Of a DNA stretch of 64,000 nt, positions 12,221 through 25,417 are shown in pieces. How positions within the stretch are numbered: position 1 is the first letter of the stretch; every line of letters starts with the position of its first letter. The stretch is taken from assembly GCF_016802725.1 (NCBI RefSeq), contig NC_052677.1:13814329-13878328 (forward strand), given 5' to 3'. Position numbers and translations under genes: made by a program. The stretch is from Solenopsis invicta (Eukaryota; Arthropoda; Insecta; Hymenoptera; Formicidae). The notes beneath the pieces were generated by a model. The model was not told the origin of the DNA. It made no database searches and saw nothing but the letters and a program-made list of their open reading frames with translations.

Positions 12221-12556
12221 TTAGTCTTCATCCTAATATCATATTTTCAGCCGATATAAAAGGGATAGAAAATGGTTTTCCTTTAAAAATTCTACTCCCA
12301 GCATCTTTGCCAGTAACGGAGGCCGCTTTATCGCGATCGTAGCTATCAGAAAGTGTCCCGGCACCTTCTTGGAATACCGGAATAGTCTGGTACGGCGACG
12401 CGGGAGAAGACCCGTCGGACTCCCCGTCCCCCTCTGCGGAAACACGAGGGAGGGAAACTTTCATCGCTCTCTCGGCCGACCCTAACTGTCCACTCGTAAA
12501 ACCACTCGTCGTCCCGAGAGCCGTCCGTCCGAGTGGCTCCTCATCGCATCGCTAAC

Positions 12557-12598
12557 GATGACGACAACGACGACGACGACGACGATGACGACGACGAC

Positions 12599-12641
<43 letters not shown>

Positions 12642-12643
12642 AA
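12557..12643. repeat. GAC trinucleotide repeat
   Basis: GAC units with GAT, GAA-type and GGC variants over about 87 bases. It creates long acidic and Ser/Val-rich open frames on both strands, which are not credible genes. Confidence 0.9.
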
Positions 12644-12939
12644 GCGCGCGAATCGATAAGAGAGGTAGGCAGGCAGCAACTCACACCAGCGCGTCGACCT
12701 GGAATCTGGGACGGCCCGTGACCGGAAACCGATCGCGCGCGCCGGTCGCGCGGCCAATCATCCGAAAAGCCGCGTCCGGCACGCTCGCTAACCGGACGGT
12801 CCGACGGAAAACCGGAACGTCCGCCCGTCCCCGGAAATACTCTCGCGAAGAACGCTTCGACGAGATTGTACCAGCCGCGATAATGATCGCCTTTGTAATT
12901 CCGCATGCGGAAGTCTGCCATTCATCCAACATTCGTTTT

Positions 12940-14280
12940 TAGGATATGGCAATTTATAGAAACACTCTAGCACTCGTGTACTAAAAGGTGATTTGTTAGC
13001 GTCGGAGAGTATAAATCGCGCAAGAAACTCGAGAGTTTTTGCAAAATTTAACAAGGATAGTAGGAACGCCTTCTTTTCTTTTTTTTTATTAATGATGAGA
13101 GCTTCGTTAAAACAAAATTTCTCAAGAAGGTTGGCAATTTGTGAAATGTGAATAAACATAATACATTGTCAGTATCGACTGTTGTTTCGTTCTTTAGAAA
13201 TTTCATGATGCATGATACTAATTAACACATCAATTGTGTGGTAATATTTGTTTTGTGTACGGGATTCTGTAATTGTCACATATTCTCCAACACTTGCAAA
13301 CACTTAACGTCGTCTAAACTTTCGACAGTATTACCCCTAGATTGCTAAATTTTCATCCACGTACTAGTTCAAGTCTAGCACAATTTTTTGTTATTAAAAT
13401 TTTGAGTTTAAAATAATATTTGATAAAATTTTTTTACATTAATCTAAAATAGTGTTAATTCAGTTATTCTAACACCTGCAAAACCTATAAAATACAACAA
13501 AAAATCTAAAAAAAAAAAAATGTTTCAACGTAAAAAATTTGTAATTATGTGGGTTTTGTTCAGAGTGGTGTTAATGTCAGAAAAATATGAGTAGTACTCT
13601 AAGGTTAAGTGAATCTGAATCTGAGAGGCGCATTTCAGATGTTTCTCCGCGCATTTAGATTACTGTGCTTTATTTTTGACAGACGAAGCGTCTCTCATGT
13701 TGAATGCTACGTCCAAGTCTCGCGACTAAAATGAATGAGCGAAATACCGGCGCTCTAACACGTTTAATTGGCGGTCGAATAATTATAACCGATGGGCAGT
13801 ATCACGCTTGCGTAACCCGGTGTCACGAAATGTCAGATGAACGCGACGTTAAAGTCAAGCCGACGTGTGGCGTGTGAGCGAACGGTCGCGTTTTATTACA
13901 ACGTTATTACGTTTCATCGTGACGTTTTGTACCATCACAATGACGATGCGAAATATCAGCATTTAACCCATCATTCTCGCGTCCTATCGGACCTACGGTT
14001 CCTCTCACGGTTCTTATGAAAAAGTGGTGCAACCTGAATTTTTTCATTTGCATTCTCTCTACTTAACGTCATGTAACTAATAACCGCATCTAATGCAGCT
14101 ATGCCGTAACGAATCTTCTCTATCAACATTTATATCTCAATTCGTATCGAATCTAAGACAGATAGATTATAGTACTTATGTAATTAATATTACGCACAAT
14201 ATATAATTAATAAAAAATAGTAAATACGGGAGTACTTAAATTTCGCATTACGATATAATCTTTCCCACTAGGATTTATTA
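12940..14280. other. AT-rich intronic spacer
   Basis: A/T-rich at 13060-13560 with poly-A and poly-T runs, and mixed composition at 13600-14280. No gene or clear repeat was seen. The pair CTAACACC near 13470 and GGTGTTA near 13570 is a weak inverted repeat that may be chance. Confidence 0.5.
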
Positions 14281-14739
14281 TTTCGCTCTAAATCGCATCG
14301 AGCGGGGTCACGCTTAACTGTCATGCGATTCCCGACGAGGAGACGTCGCGTTATCGGCTGTTTGCTCCTCTCTCTTTCTCTCTCTCTTTCTCTCTTTTGG
14401 TACCGTCATGCTGACGCGAAGTGAAACGAAGCACGGGGTCGCTTCGTATCTCCTTCTTCCCTCCTCCGTTCAACACGTGAAGAGAGATCACGATCCTCCA
14501 TCTATCTCCTAGCTTCCAGTCTGTCACGGATTCCCCCCAGTGTTCGTCGCGCATCGACCGTCGTCGTGGGACGAATAAAGAATCTGAATCCGATATGTAG
14601 AAAAGATCGTCGGACGTATGCGTACCCCCTCGGTACCGGTACCGATACCGGACACAGTTCAGTCGAGCAACGTATCCGCGCTTGAAGACCATAACGATAT
14701 CATACGTATATACGCTCGCGAATGAGATGCGCGTGCGGG

Positions 14740-15612
14740 CCCTTCGGAGCCGCAGAGAAATAGACAGATAGATAGAGACAGAAAGAGAGAGAAAGGCAGA
14801 GATCGCGCAGACGAGAGAAGCTGAAGAGGAGGAGGAGGAGGAGGAGAAGGATGAGGAGGAGAAGAAGGGCCCGGATCCAGCGTCGAAGAGACTTGACAGG
14901 GAGCCTAAACGGAATAAATTATTACACGAGCTCGTCGCCGTGGTCCCCCCGTCTGTCTCCTCGTTTCCCCGCTTCTTTCTCTAAGGACGGATGCCACCCC
15001 GCCGTTAGCCGTCGAGTGTGCGGGCCGCCCTCCCAGCACAAAGATTCATATCTGACTCGGGAGGGCCCCCCCGAGCCTCTCCCCAGCTGCGCCTTCAAAC
15101 GGGACCCCTAAGCCCGGAGCGGGACGGGATCCGGACAATACTTGTCCGTCCGGTCGGCAGAGCGACGGCGGCGAGCGGCGGCGGCGGCAGCAGCCGCGGG
15201 GACCAAACTTCGGCATTCTCTGACTCTCTGCCTCTTCACCGCGCTCCATCCCGCTCACACTCGCGTTCACCAAGCAAGCTTCCCCTCGCTCTCGCGCAGG
15301 CGTCGCTCGGAGCCGCCTGCGGTGTCGGAACAGAGTAAGCGGGACAGCCGGAGCGTAGGGGGGCGCGACGTAGAACGAGAAGAGGGATACACGAGTGGGG
15401 AAGCTCGTGGCGCGAGCGAAAGAGCGAGAGCGAACGAGCGAAGGAACGAGGATGGTGTCCGCGACAAACTGGAAGTCACGAGTAGATACTACACACGCAG
15501 AGGCTCTCCATATCTATGTTCGAGGAAAGAGAGAGAGAGAGAGAGAGAATGCACGCAGAAGGAGAGAGAGGAGAGACAAGAGCGAGATGGAAAGCAGGAT
15601 ACCACCGTGCCG

Positions 15613-15648
<36 letters not shown>

Positions 15649-16135
15649 TGGAGCGAGAGCAAGCACTGGTAGAAGTAGCGGCGACGACGAAGTAGTGACG
15701 GTACGGCGATGCGATGGAAAGGTGGAGGAGAAGGAGAAGGAGAAGGAGGAGGATGAGGATGAGGATGAGGAGAGACGCTGGGGAGACGGAGGAGAGAATC
15801 TCCAGAGATTCCATGCGTGGAGAGCCGTACGTGGAGGAACGGGCCAGACCGGGCCGCTATAGCCTTGCTGGTTGCACGGAAGGCAGGCAGCTGCCAGCCG
15901 GCTTACCGCCGCCGCCGCCGCCGCGCATTATACGGGACGAGAGGCCGAGAAAGAAAGAGAGAAGAGCAGAGTTAAAGCAAGAGACATTCCGAGAGGGGGA
16001 CAGAAGGGGATAGCGAGAGCGCGTGAAAAGAGTCGCGGCGAGCCGGGCCGGCGGCCGACCGACAGACCGACCGACCGGCCCGTAAGCCTCGCTGTAAAAA
16101 GCGCGCGCTTAAAGAAAGAGCAGGAAGAGAGAGAG

Positions 16136-16173
<38 letters not shown>

Positions 16174-16200
16174 GGAGAGAGAAAGACGCACACTGCGTGA
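14740..16200. repeat. Purine-rich plus-strand block with several microsatellites
   Basis: Holds GAG/GGA runs (14822-14870), a GT run (15614-15647), GGA/GAA/GAT units (15716-15772), a CCG run near 15908-15925, CCGA tetramers (about 16055-16080) and a GA run (16139-16172). The plus strand is purine-rich over most of the block. The open frames here are Arg/Glu or Ser/Leu low complexity and are not called. Confidence 0.8.
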
Positions 16201-16369
16201 AACCTAAATCACGCGGGAGAGACCGCGTTATGCCGAGACCGTTCTCCACGACCGCGGTCGTCCGATCAGGCCGGCTAATATAATATCAGCGACGCCTGGA
16301 AATGCGATAAACCCCGTCGCGCCGTCCCGACCGTCGCGTCGCGACGCGGCGCGGCGCGGCCCGCCGGCT

Positions 16370-16972
16370 CTAATTAGCGGCTCCATATCGGAAATCGATG
16401 CCGGTGTGGCCGCGCCGATGTAGTATTCGCGGTCGATTAAGAGCGTGTCTCGGCTAAAAGGTAAAACGCGGCTCGCCAGCGATGCGCGTCTACGCTTCTA
16501 TTTCTTCAATATGTCTCGTCGAAAACGCATTATTAATCCCCACCGATCGAGCCTAATTAGCGATTCGGTATCGGAAATCGATGTGAATCGACTGGACGAC
16601 GATATAGCGTTCGCACAGTCGATTAAGAATGTCCCGATGAAAGATAAAAGCCTAAGTACACTAACATCCATTTATACTCTCCCCTACTCAATGAACCTAT
16701 TTTATCGAAAGGTTGCTATTTCCCGAGGCGATTCAGAGGTTGTTTCTCATTAGCGGTTCTATATTGGAAATCAATTTAGTATTCTCGATCGATTAAAAAC
16801 GTGTTCCGATAATATCGCAAATTACCAGCAATTTTATTTATAATTTTCTACTCCTTATGTATTTTATCGAAATAATAACGCCATGCTAATGCGGTCTGCG
16901 GTTTCTAATTAGCGGCTGAATATCGGAAATCGATGATTTGACCGATATGATATTCGGCGATCGATTAGTAAA
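16370..16972. repeat. Four-copy diverged tandem repeat with TAATTA and ATCGAT cores
   Basis: Copies start at 16370, 16553, 16745 and 16904. Each has (C)TAATTAGCG(G)(C)T, three variable bases, then TATCGGAAATCGAT, a variable spacer, a TATTCG-like segment and GATCGATTAA. Copy 3 has CATTAGCGG and TATTGGAAATCAAT and lacks about 20 spacer bases. Unit spacings are 184, 192 and 159 bases. The DNA between cores also shows weak similarity (TTTTATCGAAA segments before copies 3 and 4), so the true unit is probably about 160-190 bases. It may be an old satellite-like array or an enhancer with repeated homeodomain-type (TAATTA) sites. Confidence 0.8.
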
Positions 16973-18000
16973 TATCTCTTTGTACAATATCTCTATCAAG
17001 CGTACGAAAAACTTCTTACTTCTTACGATAAAACAAACTTAGACAAATGGGTAATACGCTAAATGTAACAATGAAGACAATCATTTATACTTTATAATTA
17101 ATTTTTTATTGCGGATGGTGGTAATTGAGATGTCGATAACGTTAAAAATATCGTCGGAACGAAAAAATGTCTGCTTCACGGATGCAATCGAAAATGCTAA
17201 TTGGATCAGAAAAAATTTGAAAGGCACTACTAGAATGATTTGCAGGAGTCAATGGGGTCATCCGCCGACGGAAGCAAGGGTCGCGAACTCCTAGACCGCG
17301 TCTGGCACGGAAGAGTTCGCCAATCTTGGAACAGTACCAGGAACTTTCCGAATACGAAATCCATGATTCCTTTCGAGCTGAAGCATTTAGGACTGAAAGT
17401 TTATGGTAACGCGGTGGTTTCTCGCAATACCCCACAAAATGAATGTACATGAGAGAGTGAGAGAAAGAGAGAGAGAGAGTTTCATAAAAATATTTCGAAA
17501 TATTTTGAATATATGATAAGCTATCGAAAGATAAATATTGCAAGTGCTATTCTAAATGATACATGTCAACGAATACTCCTTCTGTTTTTTTCAATTTAAT
17601 TATGAGATGCTTGTTATGAGTTTGTAAATATTGGAATAAGATTGCTTTAACAGAATTTAATTATTGAAAGAGCAATTTGCAGAATCAACATTTTCTGAAT
17701 TTCTATTATATGTTGGTTATATTTACGAAGGGTGAGAAAGTCGATTTCACATCTATATATCAAAATAACGTCCCACGTAAAGAAAACAAAAGTTCCACTA
17801 CTTTTTTAATCACTTGGAAAAATTATAAGACAATTATACTTCTTAAATTATAATAATATTTTTCAATTCTTTGCAGAGCTAACGCTGTTAATGCGAAAAT
17901 CAAACGCCATGGTTTTCAATGTCGATAATGTTACGGCGTGATCTCAGATAAGAACGGAACAATTAATTTCTATTGATCTTTGAAAATTGGCTACGCAGAA
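16973..18000. other. AT-rich intronic spacer
   Basis: No gene was seen. A small inverted repeat, GCGAACTC at 17283-17290 with GAGTTCGC at 17313-17320, and a short GA run at 17457-17480 are the only structures noticed. Confidence 0.5.
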
Positions 18001-18179
18001 TTCATTTCACATCTACCGTAATAAAATCAGGTCCACACTGGCGTGCAATTTTGCATCATCTTACTTAGAAGCAAAGTCATTGGGCAACTGGCCGGTTTCC
18101 CAGGAAGCCCGTCGATAGCGAATCACGAGGGACGGGTTTCCGTTGTTCAACCCCGATTTACGTGGAAACGCCGGCGGGG

Positions 18180-18900
18180 CGACAAACGTATTACGGAAGT
18201 GACCGCGCTTCTGTCCTTTCCGCTCTCATTCTTTCCGTCTCTCCCCTTCTCCCTCTTACACTTTACCGCTCCGCCTCTCTCGTTCATCAAGCGAGTGCGT
18301 GCGCGTGTTTGCGTGTCCTCCTATGGTCAGCGACAAAAAAAAGAGCTAAAAAAGAGAAGAGGACCTCGACTGCGTGGTACGGGTTCGCGTTTCCACCCTC
18401 GTCGACATTGGAAGCCGGAGACCACGGGGTAGAGAGCACGATCCGCAGTCAACGCGAACGATATAAGCCCCGTCTCGTCCACCGCCCCCGCGTCGCGCTC
18501 GTCCTCTCTGTCGCCGTCTGTCTACCCGATTCAACCCCCTCGTGACACCCTCCCAACCCCCAACGTCGTCCGTCCGTCCGTCCGTCCGCGTCCGTCCTCT
18601 CTGTCCGCCTGGCGTGTCGGATTTCTGTTTGCGTTACCGTGTCACGCATCGAGCCTCGTCGCTTCGAATTCGATGGTGTTCTCATCCCCTGCCTCATACC
18701 CTCCCCGCGCCGATGCCGCGTCGCACATGCTTTCCCATCGAACGTACGTGTGTAATCCCGGAGTCTCTCCAGCGAGACATTCCGGCTAATAATTCCTTAT
18801 TGCCGTAAATCGCGAGAATGCTCGTCGAACCGTTCGAGCCCGCTCGCCCGCTCGCCCGCTCGCCTGCCCGTCCTCCCTCTCCCGCGCGCTCGATAGAAGT
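18180..18900. repeat. Pyrimidine-rich GC block with CCGT tetramer repeat
   Basis: The plus strand is pyrimidine-rich at 18200-18280 and 18470-18620. A run of CCGT tetramers covers about 18568-18588, and CGCC/CTCG repeats lie at 18838-18870. No coding signal is credible. Confidence 0.7.
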
Positions 18901-18959
18901 GGATTTCCGAGTGATAGAGCCGCGCGAGTCTGATTACGCATCGCGATATTCCGCCGTAC

Positions 18960-20160
18960 CGTGTTAACGGCACCTGTCAGTATTTTTAATCAACGGAAAG
19001 TAGCGCTCGTGATAATCTTCGCAATAACTTGAAAGAATCTAGATAAACTATAATATATTGCGTATACAATGTGCAATACATTATATAAATTTATCTAAAG
19101 AGAAAGTGAGAGAGTAACCTGTACAAAATCACGCAAAAAAAAATAAACTCTTAAAGAAATGCATAAATGCTTTGATCCAAGAATATTTTATGCTTAGAAT
19201 AACACCAAGAACAAATAATCTTCGATTAACAATAAATTATTCTTAAAACTTATAAATGGCTTTCAAATGACGTGATTGATAACTTGTCGTGAGAACGATA
19301 TGATATTAGAAACGAGAATACGATCTTAAGAATGAAACATTCGTACAGATATATTTATTATTGATGCAAGTGAACAGTTGTAATTGAAGAGAGCATTTCA
19401 TACCTGAATAAAAACAAATAGCATTCAAGAATAAAAATATACGTGAATTAAGAATTTATTTTTTGTGCGTGATATAATAAGATTTTTAAGTGCTTTTTTT
19501 ATATACATTTCATAGAATATAATTTACGAATGTATCATTTCCGTATCATTTTCTTATCTTCCGCCGATTTACTTCTACGATTTCGTAAAATTAATAATAT
19601 CCACGAATTGTCAAAAAATACGTAGAAAGAGTCCGAAGCGTGTCTTCTATTATCAATCTTCGTTTTAATTACTGAATTACAAATGTAATCCACCCGGTTA
19701 TCGCGAGGTTAAAGGGTACGAGTCATCCCACGCGCAATCATAAACCTATGATATGCGTGGTCAGTGCGCGCGTGTGTACGTGAACATACGCGCGTGTAAT
19801 ATATTGCAACGGTGAAACCTGGCTGGAAGTTGCTCTCATTTATGTCATTTTATTATAACGGCGCCAATCAATTACAGCATTAATATCATTTCGCGCCGAG
19901 TTTGATCAGACCTAAAACCCGCAGCCAACGGCAAGACAGGAAATCACATGCGCGTGAAACAATCGGTGGAAAATATAATTATCGTCATTATCGCCACAGC
20001 AGCATTCCAAACGGAATATTCTACTCACTACCGGAGCTCTAGCAATCCATCATTCAAAGGACTTTTAAATCTGTATCAAGTCTCTCATATGGAAAATTAA
20101 GAAAAATCGCGCCAGAATCCGAACGCTTTCAGAAAAGGAATAAAAATAAAAAAAAAACGA
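18960..20160. other. AT-rich intronic spacer
   Basis: Mostly AT-rich DNA with short A runs. No exon, RNA gene or structured repeat was recognised. Confidence 0.5.
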
Positions 20161-20900
20161 GCTGGCCGATACGTAAGCGAATCTTTCGTCGATTCTCTAT
20201 TTCGCCTAAGCACACGCGACCATTATCGGATCCGACACGAGCGCATTCCGCGCGGCTAACACCGCGCGGTCCGGAAATATCCCGTCGACGTCTGAATAGG
20301 GAAAAAGCAGACGCGCGCGATCATCGGGCGTGTTCGATGCGTCCAAGTTGCGGCTTGCTTCAGAAAGCAAGCGGCCTCGCCTATATCTCGTTATCTCCGG
20401 TCTCGAATCTCTCTCCTCTCCGGTAAAACGGTAGCTGCTACACGTTCGCAGCACGGTGGAAGAGAGAGAAAGAAAGAGAGAGGGGGGGATAAGTGAGAGG
20501 GAAAGAGAGAGGATCCTCGCGTGCGCGGCGAGTCGCATGATACGTACCGACACGGATTCTCGGGCACGGTACTGCGGTACGGGGGTTTCGCTCGCGCATG
20601 ATTTGAAAAGTTGATGGAAACGGCTCGGAAGATGTAAAAGCCGTAGCGCGGCGCGCCTCCTCTCCACAAAAGGCCTCGCTATCCATCTACTCGCGCGCTC
20701 GCGCTCACGCAATGCGTACCGCTCTCTCTCTCTCCACCTTCTCCTCCCCCTCTTCGTCTCCCGCTCCTCTCCTTCTCTCGCTCTCCTACTCGCGCCTCTC
20801 GCCGCGCGGCACTCGTAGCCGCGCGCGCGCGCTTTGTTTTTCCGCTTTCCAACGTTATCTCGCCCTTTATGTTGCCGCTCATCGCCGCCGCGAAAAAAAT
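20160..20900. promoter_or_regulatory. Intronic CpG-rich island with a purine to pyrimidine change
   Basis: The plus strand is purine-rich at 20455-20515 (GAGAGAAAG units) and pyrimidine-rich at 20720-20800 (CTC units), with dense CpG between. Regulatory function is only suggested by composition. Confidence 0.2.
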
Positions 20901-21426
20901 AGCAAGAACGAGAATATCCGACCGCAGTCCGACTGTGTGAGAAAACAGCGAAAGATTCCGAGACATTATCATATATATCGTGTTCTTATATACATATTAC
21001 GATGTACTCCGAAACGTATCTCTATTCCTTATTCTGGAGTCATAACACTTTTGCTTTTGCGAATAATAATTAAAAAAATAGTAATTTATTTTTTTAATTC
21101 GTTCGTCAGAACCCGGGCTTACTTGGCGATGTTAAAATTATTGATGTACGATCAAGAGTTAATGGCACAAAAATGGGATTCGGTGAAGAGAGCGAGATAT
21201 CTTAGGAGAAAAAAAAAAAAACCGGTAAAACTGGAGTCGCCCAATGCGCACGCCACGGACGTTTATTTCAGGATTATCTGGCGAGGAAGGTAAGATCGTG
21301 GCTATTTGTTCCTGCGAGACCGTTCGATCTTGATTGTTTCATCGTTAAGATCAGGCGTATTAGAGACGGTCCGTGGAATAGCTTCCTATCCTCCAACAGC
21401 TGCATCGATACATGATTCTGCTCCGC

Positions 21427-21460
<34 letters not shown>

Positions 21461-22100
21461 ACCGGTGTGTAGCTGTTGCTAGGTACCACGATATCTGATT
21501 GCACGCGGGAATATCGGTCCCTCCAGCGAATCCAGGACCTGTATCGACCTGTACTGAGTATCGGTGGATTGAAGTACTATCTTTCCGCGGATTTTAAACG
21601 CTTTCCTCCGATATCGACGTTCCGGCCATTCGGCTGTCGGCCGTCCCAAACGGCAGTGATTTAAGTACCTAAAGTTCACCGAGCTCTATGGTCGCCTTCG
21701 TTTTTAGCTATACGTATTTATTTCCTATCGTCGGGGAAGTCCCGTTTTGCGCAAGAGAGAGATATTTCGACGCGCGTCCACATGCGAGTCTGCAGCGTCG
21801 AGGAGTATCGCGAAATGTTTTCACGTTTTTGGCCAATCAATTGTTTACACCACAAACCGGAACGTATACTTTTTTAAATTCTGAAAAATTCCGGTTTTCC
21901 CCGTGTATAAGTTTTCTGTTTAGTATTCAGAGCACGACGAAATCTAATCAGGTCTACTGCTCGTGTGCGATGAACTACGTGCGTTCTACTTCGCGATTCG
22001 GCGAAGTCGACCGATTATTGTATCTATCGCATATAAAATAAGCTGGGTCTAGAAATTCTCTCGGAAAGGAAAGAAGAAAAAACAAAAAAAGAAAGAGAAA
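20900..22100. other. Intronic DNA, no gene seen
   Basis: Mixed to AT-rich composition. A GCC/GTC triplet run lies at about 21423-21461. Open frames in this stretch have no recognised domains. Confidence 0.5.
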
Positions 22101-22179
22101 AATCGCGACGTCCGTCCTTTCGTGATGTCAGTCGCGCAGGTGTCGGCGACTGTGTGACGATAGCCGCGCGCGATTTTGC

Positions 22180-22879
22180 GGCGCGATCAATCACCGTTCT
22201 CGCTCTCGCCGCCGCGTCGCTCATTCGCGGTAGCTTCCTGGCGGCAGCCGGTTGCAGCTGCTACCGCGGATGCTGTTGCCACCGCCGCCGTTGCCGCTAC
22301 CGTTGCCGCTGCCACTACTAGTAGATGGTGCGATATCGGACGGCGCGCATGAATGTGGGAGTATGTCATTACCGTGACGCCTAGGCAGCGCGACGTGGCG
22401 CATTGTGTTTGAGGCCGCGGCAGCGGTGGCGGCGGCAACGGCGACGGAGAAAGAAGCGGGCGGCGTGGCGGAGGCGGAGGGTAATGTTGAAGGAAGGGAG
22501 ACCGGCGGCAAGGCAAGGGGTACAACGGGGCGACTCGAGGGAACGGCGACGAGGGCACGCTGCGCGTGCGCGCGAGCGTGTGTGCGTGCGCCTCATTAAC
22601 CAGACGTTCGCGTTCGGCATTCTGGCGAGAGAGAAGGAAGAGGAGTTGGAAATTGCAGAAGAGGAGGTGACGAAGGGGCAAGAGGGAGGACGAAGAGGAG
22701 GAGGCACTGTAGGCCAGGCAGGGTCGAGCACGAGGCCCGAGCCGGGCCAAGCCGAACCGGGCAGAGCCCCATTGCATGTTTCAGGAGCTAAACTCTGGAT
22801 TTCGCGTTTCACTCTCTCCATCTCTCAGTTTTTCTCTTTCTCTTGCTACATTCTTCAGCCATCTCTCTTTATTAGATAG

Positions 22880-22911
<32 letters not shown>

Positions 22912-23060
22912 CCCCCCACCTTTTTACAACCCCTTTTCCCAAATCTCTTTGTATCACCGCGCTCGGCTCTTTCCCCGGTTTAGCTTTCCCTATATCGGCG
23001 AATCAACGACATACCAGCTGGCCGATCGTGGCCCGCTAAAAGCCCAGAGCCACCGAATGG
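22180..23060. repeat. GC-rich block with CCG/GGC triplets and CT-rich tract
   Basis: GCC/GTT-type triplets at 22240-22320, GGC/GCG triplets at 22410-22475, and pyrimidine tracts at 22800-22920 including CTGT and CT runs. The long open frames on both strands here are low complexity. Confidence 0.7.
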
Positions 23061-24540
23061 TCCCGCGAACGGGAGGATGATTATACCTGGTGTACCACCC
23101 GAGAATCACGTACCGCCCGTTCACTCGAATCGATCGTTTGGAAAGCGTTCAGACTGATCGTTCTCAGCGCCAGTTCGGATTTCAAAGAGGGACTCTCGTT
23201 GCCTTCGACCACAGATCCAGCGGCGTTTTACAATAGAAATCGAGGAGCATACGGGTATTCGAATGTAGTCGGAAGTTCGCTAGGGTGCAACAAACTATAG
23301 GCAAACATTCGTTTTTACTTCGCTTCGACTTATACAACGCCGGGCATGAAAATATTCTTCGTGATTAAGATTAATTACCAACTCCATGCTGATTCTCGGA
23401 TTTCGAAATTTCATATCGTTATCGGATTTTCCCCAATCGAGAAGCGTTTTAGCATTTCGCGGTGTCTCTCTGATTCAACCGATCAGTCGTGATCGTTGTC
23501 ACGTACCGACAAAAAGCGCGCAGACAGAAAATATTCATCATTGATGGGCCGCATGTCTCTCGTGGCTGGCGAACCAAATGAGACACCGAGTATTGCGCGA
23601 TCTATGAGGAACGAGCGACGCGAAAACTCGCTCGTGCCCAACTTCGGGGTTCACTGGACCCCGAAATGAGCCTTTAAATACAACGATCCAACATCATTCA
23701 CGGATCGGCGCGTCTCGCGTTCACGTTGAGGAACGGTCACGAGCGGTTCCAAGGTGGGTCGCGCGCTATATAACCTTTTACATCCGCCCCGATTCGGCGC
23801 GGCGCCGAGTGTACACACTCTAGAGCTCACGCAACACGCACACGTACCCGCTTTGTTTCTTTCTCGCACCACGCGTCACGAAGCCCTATTCTTGTCGAGC
23901 TCGCTCGCTTGCTCGCTCGCACGCGATGTTCCTTTCTCCGTTGCACTTAGTTTTTCCTCTCTCTTTCCCTCTTTAGCTCTTTGCTTAGAACCGGACTCCC
24001 GCGGCTACCGTGAGTTTTACGACCTGACGGTGGCGGCGGAAGTTGGAAATTTCGCACGTTAAAGTAGACACGACGGAACGTGCGCGGGGCGGAGAACACG
24101 GAAAGCCGCCGAGGGACGCCGGCGGGCGCAACCGCGGAAAAGTTAAGAAGATAAGAGCGAAGGCGACGGCGGAGAGGCTTTTGCGCCCGCCGCCCCCTTC
24201 TGCCCCTCCCTCCTTTCCCCCTCCCTCGTGTCGTCTGTCTCGCGATAGCGCGGGGTTAATTTGGTCGAGAGGCGGCCGAGGCGGAGGGTGGAGATGTTGT
24301 CGTCGTTGGGGGTGAAGGACGACAGCAGCGCGGGTTTCGCACCTAGGGTTTCAGCAACAGGAACGTCGGAGAGGAGAGAACGAGGGCGGAAGAACGTGGG
24401 ACGCGTTTAGCGCCGAGGGGATGAATCCAATTACACGCAAACCTCCGCGTCTACGACCTATTACGTCTCTCGCTGTCTCTGTCTTGTAAGCTGGATAGCG
24501 CGAGAGCGTATTCTTCGCTTTTCCTTCTTCCAGCGCATTT
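23060..24540. other. Intronic DNA, moderate to high GC, no gene seen
   Basis: GC-rich at 24060-24330 with CCT-rich and GGCGGA-rich segments. Otherwise nothing recognisable. Confidence 0.5.
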
Positions 24541-24552
24541 CGCTATGTTCCA

Positions 24553-24591
<39 letters not shown>

Positions 24592-24594
24592 TGT
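24553..24594. repeat. GCT (CTG/CAG) trinucleotide repeat
   Basis: About 14 consecutive GCT units, nearly pure, followed by variant GTT/GCT units. Confidence 0.92.
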
Positions 24595-24744
24595 TGTGCC
24601 TCTGACCGGCTGTGGATAGTCGGTACAACACCGGCTCTTCCCGGACGCACAGCCGGTCGCTCGGTTCGTGCATACGCTTCCCGTTCTTTCGTCTCTTTTT
24701 CTTTCGTTCTCTCTTTCCATTCCGCTGCTCTTTATCCTCACCGC

Positions 24745-25230
24745 CGCCGCCACCGCCATCGTCGTCGTCGTTGTCGTCGTCGTCGTCGTTACCGCCACCG
24801 ACGACGATTCCGCGCTTTAACTCGTTTATACGCGGGCGGATTTGCGGCGCGCCCGTTTTACCCAAGTACGCTCTCACTTCGCAAACGCTCTGCGATTCCT
24901 CATCGTGTCGGCCACTTGTCCCTCTCTTGCTCTTTTTTCCGCCGTTTTCCTTGTCCTCTCTCCTCTCTCTCTTTCTCTCTCTCTCTCTTTCTTTCACTCC
25001 TTTCCTCTGTGTCCCGCCTCCCTCTCCTTCCCATCCTCTATCCCTCTTTCTCTCTCTTCACACGGATACATACAAACACGCACGCGCTCTTTCTCTCGCT
25101 CTCTCCCGGCTTTCCTACCTGCCTGCCCGCCCGCGTTTAACCGGTGCTCGTATTTTAGCGTCCCTCCGCCCTCCCTCTTCCCTCTCTCATCGTTCTCGTT
25201 CCCTTTCTCCCTCAAACTACGTCGGCGAAG
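24745..25230. repeat. Triplet run followed by a long CT-rich tract
   Basis: CGC/CAC and GTC triplets at 24741-24808, then an almost pure pyrimidine tract at about 24945-25065 and again at 25085-25215 on the plus strand. The 336-residue open frame that crosses this block is Ser/Leu/Pro low complexity and is not a gene. Confidence 0.8.
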
Positions 25231-25337
25231 CAACAAATTCCGCGACCCTCCAATTACCCCGGGGTCGGGAGTTTCGGCCAGCCGTTTTTAGATTTAAATG
25301 TCCGTGTTCCGACTTCTTTCAGGGCGCCACGAACCTC

Positions 25338-25346
25338 CGCAGCCGT

Positions 25347-25392
<46 letters not shown>

Positions 25393-25417
25393 ACCACCGC
25401 CACAGCCATCGCCACCG
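25338..25417. repeat. CCG/CCA trinucleotide repeat
   Basis: About 80 bases of GCC, CCG and CCA units, giving a poly-Pro frame on the plus strand and a Gly/Trp/Arg-rich frame on the minus strand. Confidence 0.9.

Noticed and set aside
13470..13580. CTAACACC / GGTGTTA inverted ends as a possible MITE
   Set aside because: The match is only 7-8 bases with no target-site duplication; it is too weak to call.
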